A DNA stretch of 35,092 nucleotides from Alphaproteobacteria bacterium (GTDB lineage Bacteria > Pseudomonadota > Alphaproteobacteria > Rickettsiales > JABCZZ01), in contig JABDAT010000015.1 in assembly GCA_013288985.1 (NCBI GenBank), positions 1-35,092 of the forward strand, given 5' to 3'. The notes under the pieces were generated by a model. It did no database searches and had not been told where the DNA came from. It saw only the letters and a program-made list of their open reading frames with translations. Shown here in pieces: positions 32,622-35,092 of this stretch. Every line of letters begins with the position of its first letter. The first letter of the stretch is position 1. The position numbers were made by a program, and so were the translations under genes.

Positions 32622-34193
32622 CTATGCAGCACGGGCTTTCTTGCGAACAAGCCTTAAAGGTTGAGCTGCTGCCATTGCAAACGCATTCACGGCCTGCGCC
32701 ACATGCTCAACCTGCGCGCGGGTCATATGGGGACCTATGGGCAGGCTTAGCTCCGTAGCAGCCAGATGCTCTGCATTGGGATAGTGCGCCCCATTAACCT
32801 GCAGTGACGAAAACGCCTTCTGATTGCCTGGGGTAACCGGATAATGCACCAGTGACTGAACATCCTGAGCCTTTAAATGGGCTTGCAATGCATCCCTGTC
32901 AGCGCATAGCACGGGGAAAATATGCCAGGCCGAAACACAATTCTCATCGATGCTGGGCAACAGAATATCGGGATGATTGATATGTTCGAGATAATATTCC
33001 GCTATCTTCTGGCGCTCCGTATTCCATGCATCCAGCTGCGGCAATTTTACTTTGAGGAATGCGGCCTGTAATTCATCCAGACGGCTGTTAGTGCCCTGCA
33101 AATCGTCATGGATATATTTTACCGAAGAGCCATAATTGCGCAAGCTGCGTAGTTTTTTAGCGAGTTTGGCATCCTGCGTGGTAATCGCGCCGCCATCGCC
33201 AAATGCGCCAAGGTTTTTACCCGGATAGAAACTGAACCCGGCAGCGTCGCCCAATGTGCCCACGCGCTCCTCTTTGTATAAAGCGCCATGCGCCTGCGCC
33301 GCATCTTCGAGCACTTTGAGAGAGTGTTTTTTAGCCAACGCCATAATCGGGTCCATATCAGAGGGCTGGCCGTACAGATGCACCGGCATAATCGCTTTAG
33401 TGCGCGAAGTAATCGCCGCTTCAATACGGGCCGGATCAATATTATAGGTGTTCTCATTTAAATCGACCGGCACAGGCGTCGCCCCCACCGCAGTCACGGC
33501 AAGCCAGGTCGCAACAAAAGTGTGGGCGGGCACAATCACTTCATCACCCGGTCCGATATCCCATGCGCGCAGGCAAAGGGTCAACGCATCAAGGCCGTTG
33601 CCCACCCCTATAGCGTGCCTTGCGCCGCAATAGCGCGCAAAGGCCTGCTCAAAACTCTCGAGCTCAGGGCCCATAATATATTGGCCAGCCTCCCCGACGC
33701 GCGTAAACGCCTGCTGCATCTGGGGCGCAAGCGTTCGGTACGTCGATACAACATCTAGGAACGGCACCGTTACTTTGGGCTTTTCCTGTTCCTGGCGCCA
33801 GACAAGAAAATCATCATAATCGCGGATATAATCATCTTCATCATAAAGCTCTGAAGCGAGCACCAGGCATACGGCGCCCGAGGTAAAATTATCGAGCAGC
33901 CGCCAATATCCCGGCGGCACCAGCAGACCGCGATTGGCGCGGTTCATCGAATAGTGATAGGTTTCCTTGCCGTCTTTAAGGGTAAGGTCAAAACTGCCGG
34001 CCAGCGGAATGATAAGCTGTTTAAGATTTTTATGCGCATGCGCTCCGCGATCTTCACCGCCTGGCACATCGTAAAGATAATAAATTCTTTTGATGGGAAA
34101 AGGAACATTCACATGTTCTTCAATAAAGGAAAGATTGCCGCGCACATCGGCTACTTTCGGAATATCTATAATGCATGGCTTGGTGGAATTCAT
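32622..34193 (-). CDS. Fused nucleotide-sugar 3,4-ketoisomerase and DegT/DnrJ-type aminotransferase
   Basis: A 523-residue fusion of two enzymes that act in succession on dTDP-4-keto-6-deoxyglucose. Residues 1-134 form a cupin ketoisomerase (FdtA/QdtA/WxcM type): [23 protein letters not shown], the catalytic HAH at 52-54 and [13 protein letters not shown]. About 143-515 form a sugar aminotransferase (FdtB/QdtB type): VGNGLDAL, Asp297 (LEDAAQAHG) and PLP-binding Lys326 ([10 protein letters not shown]). Together they would give a dTDP-3-amino-3,6-dideoxyhexose for surface glycan. The frame runs to 34298, but ATG 34193 (or 34202) fits the family N-terminus. rmlA/rmlB and the acyltransferase are not in the window. 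It diverges from the ABC transporter gene. Confidence 0.9.
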   Translation of the reverse strand: MNSTKPCIIDIPKVADVRGNLSFIEEHVNVPFPIKRIYYLYDVPGGEDRGAHAHKNLKQLIIPLAGSFDLTLKDGKETYHYSMNRANRGLLVPPGYWRLLDNFTSGAVCLVLASELYDEDDYIRDYDDFLVWRQEQEKPKVTVPFLDVVSTYRTLAPQMQQAFTRVGEAGQYIMGPELESFEQAFARYCGARHAIGVGNGLDALTLCLRAWDIGPGDEVIVPAHTFVATWLAVTAVGATPVPVDLNENTYNIDPARIEAAITSRTKAIMPVHLYGQPSDMDPIMALAKKHSLKVLEDAAQAHGALYKEERVGTLGDAAGFSFYPGKNLGAFGDGGAITTQDAKLAKKLRSLRNYGSSVKYIHDDLQGTNSRLDELQAAFLKVKLPQLDAWNTERQKIAEYYLEHINHPDILLPSIDENCVSAWHIFPVLCADRDALQAHLKAQDVQSLVHYPVTPGNQKAFSSLQVNGAHYPNAEHLAATELSLPIGPHMTRAQVEHVAQAVNAFAMAAAQPLRLVRKKARAA

Positions 34194-34442
34194 AAAGAAC
34201 ATCGTGTGAAGGTTATAAATACGAGCCTTTGTAAACGCACGCCTATTTAGGCCAGGAACATACATGTTTTTACCCGTTCGTGCAAGGCATGAGTACATAG
34301 CGCCGCCAATAATTAAGAATTTGATTTTCTTGTGTATTATATTGATTACGCCCTAAACCTATACCTATAAAAAACCAATATGATTTGATTGACGGGCGCT
34401 TGCCGCCATCCTATGACTGAGCCTCATTTAAAGGAAAATCCG
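34194..34442. other. Divergent intergenic region between the sugar fusion gene and the ABC transporter gene
   Basis: The stretch holds the upstream in-frame extension of the fusion gene (34194-34298) and AT-rich sequence likely to contain both divergent promoters. AAGGA at 34431-34435 serves the transporter gene. I see no RNA gene, no clear -35/-10 pair and no repeat. Confidence 0.4.
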
Positions 34443-35092
34443 ATGCAATTCATCCGCGAATGCTGGGAACTGATACGGCCCTACTGGAAATCCTCCGAGC
34501 GCTGGATGGCAGGAGGATTGCTCGCGGTCATCGTGGCGTTGAGCCTGGGCGAAGTCTATATCAATGTATTGCTTAATAAATGGAATAACGATTTTTACAA
34601 TTCCCTGCAGAATGTTGACAAGGACGCGTTTATCGCCGCACTTATCCGTTTTTCCTATCTGGCATTCTCCTTCATCGTCGTCGTGGTCTATAAAATTTAC
34701 TTAAACCAGATGCTGCGCATCAAATGGCGGCGCTGGCTGACCGGCCACTATCTTTCCAGCTGGCTTAACCACCAGAGTTATTACCGCATGCAGCTATTCG
34801 GGCAGCACGCCGACAACCCCGACCAGCGTATCAGCGAAGATATCGGGCAATTCATTCAATCCACGCTCGATCTGTCGCTGGGGCTGCTGAGCTCCGTTGT
34901 CACTCTGTTTTCCTTCCTTGCCATTCTCTGGCAGCTTTCCGGCCCGCTTGATTTCACGCTGGGCGGCACCATTATCCATATCCCCGGCTATATGGTATGG
35001 GTGGCGCTGGCTTACGCCATCATTGGCACATGGTTTACCATGCGCATCGGGCGGCCGCTGGTGAAGCTGAATTTCGACCAGCAGCGCTACGA
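34443..35092 (+). CDS. SbmA/BacA-like ABC transporter, 3' end outside window
   Basis: The first 216 residues of a membrane-plus-ATPase ABC protein. It begins QFIRECWELIRPYW and carries transmembrane segments around residues 22-42, 64-84, 141-160 and 180-200. NKWNNDFYNSLQN, LTGHYLSSWL and the signature NPDQRISEDI are typical of the SbmA/BacA/YddA group. Members import peptides or move long-chain lipids and vitamin B12-like cargo. Many also have a C-terminal nucleotide-binding domain that would lie beyond the window, so whether this one does cannot be said. AAGGA seven bases before ATG 34443 supports the start. Confidence 0.9.
   Translation, partial: MQFIRECWELIRPYWKSSERWMAGGLLAVIVALSLGEVYINVLLNKWNNDFYNSLQNVDKDAFIAALIRFSYLAFSFIVVVVYKIYLNQMLRIKWRRWLTGHYLSSWLNHQSYYRMQLFGQHADNPDQRISEDIGQFIQSTLDLSLGLLSSVVTLFSFLAILWQLSGPLDFTLGGTIIHIPGYMVWVALAYAIIGTWFTMRIGRPLVKLNFDQQRY

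Noticed and set aside
1-35092. tRNA, rRNA, CRISPR array, riboswitch or phage genes
   Set aside because: I scanned the gaps between genes and saw no cloverleaf, no regularly spaced repeats, no recognised riboswitch consensus and no integrase or structural phage gene; a covariance-model search could still find a divergent RNA.

Overview
This window most likely comes from an alphaproteobacterium. The evidence is the alphaproteobacterial-type phosphoserine aminotransferase, a long GlnE diverging from an AsmA/DUF3971-type giant, the pdxJ-acpS overlap, anmK diverging from the tyrS side, and a PqiABC system that implies a two-membrane envelope. Base composition is intermediate and mosaic: household genes look near 50% GC, while several hypothetical genes, the 3' end of tyrS and some intergenic stretches are visibly AT-richer. 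I cannot place it below class. No rRNA, tRNA, CRISPR array, intact insertion sequence or phage module is visible.

Left part (1-6.6 kb): the 3' two thirds of a leucyl aminopeptidase gene; a MarR-type regulator translationally coupled to a GYF-domain membrane protein; a tail-to-tail pair of broken genes (an E1-alpha dehydrogenase fragment and an NAD-dependent epimerase fragment, each with a one-base frameshift and no 3' half); anmK; an M48 metalloprotease; and tyrS. A 202-bp element of stacked perfect hairpins with terminal inverted repeats separates tyrS from the next block.

Middle (6.8-19.2 kb): a 1058-residue AsmA/YhdP-like envelope protein diverges from glnE. Two DUF192 proteins follow glnE, the second a diverged copy. 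Then come acpS-pdxJ, and the serine pathway genes serA and serC, separated by an oppositely oriented gene for a coiled-coil membrane-hairpin protein.

Right part (19.3-35 kb): an AT-rich orphan whose motifs resemble the carboxylate-amine ligase (amidoligase/GCS) fold; an alpha/beta hydrolase; a GT4-GT9-Bcp run; an orphan lipoprotein; a CobB-type sirtuin diverging from a small protein coupled to glutaryl-CoA dehydrogenase; an O6-alkylguanine-DNA alkyltransferase; a DUF748/AsmA-like protein facing a complete pqiABC operon; a fused sugar ketoisomerase-aminotransferase; and the start of an SbmA/BacA-like ABC transporter.

How the genes fit together: much of the window serves the envelope (AnmK recycling of peptidoglycan, AsmA-like proteins and PqiABC in lipid traffic, GT4/GT9 and the amino-sugar fusion in surface glycans, several exported or lipid-anchored proteins). 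The rest covers central metabolism (serine, pyridoxal phosphate, glutamine control, glutaryl-CoA) and repair or redox defence. I found no clear-cut unknown multi-gene system. The best leads are the amidoligase-like orphan, the ketoisomerase-aminotransferase fusion, the sirtuin/glutaryl-CoA dehydrogenase pairing, the hairpin element at 6629-6830 and the double pseudogene junction near 2.7 kb.
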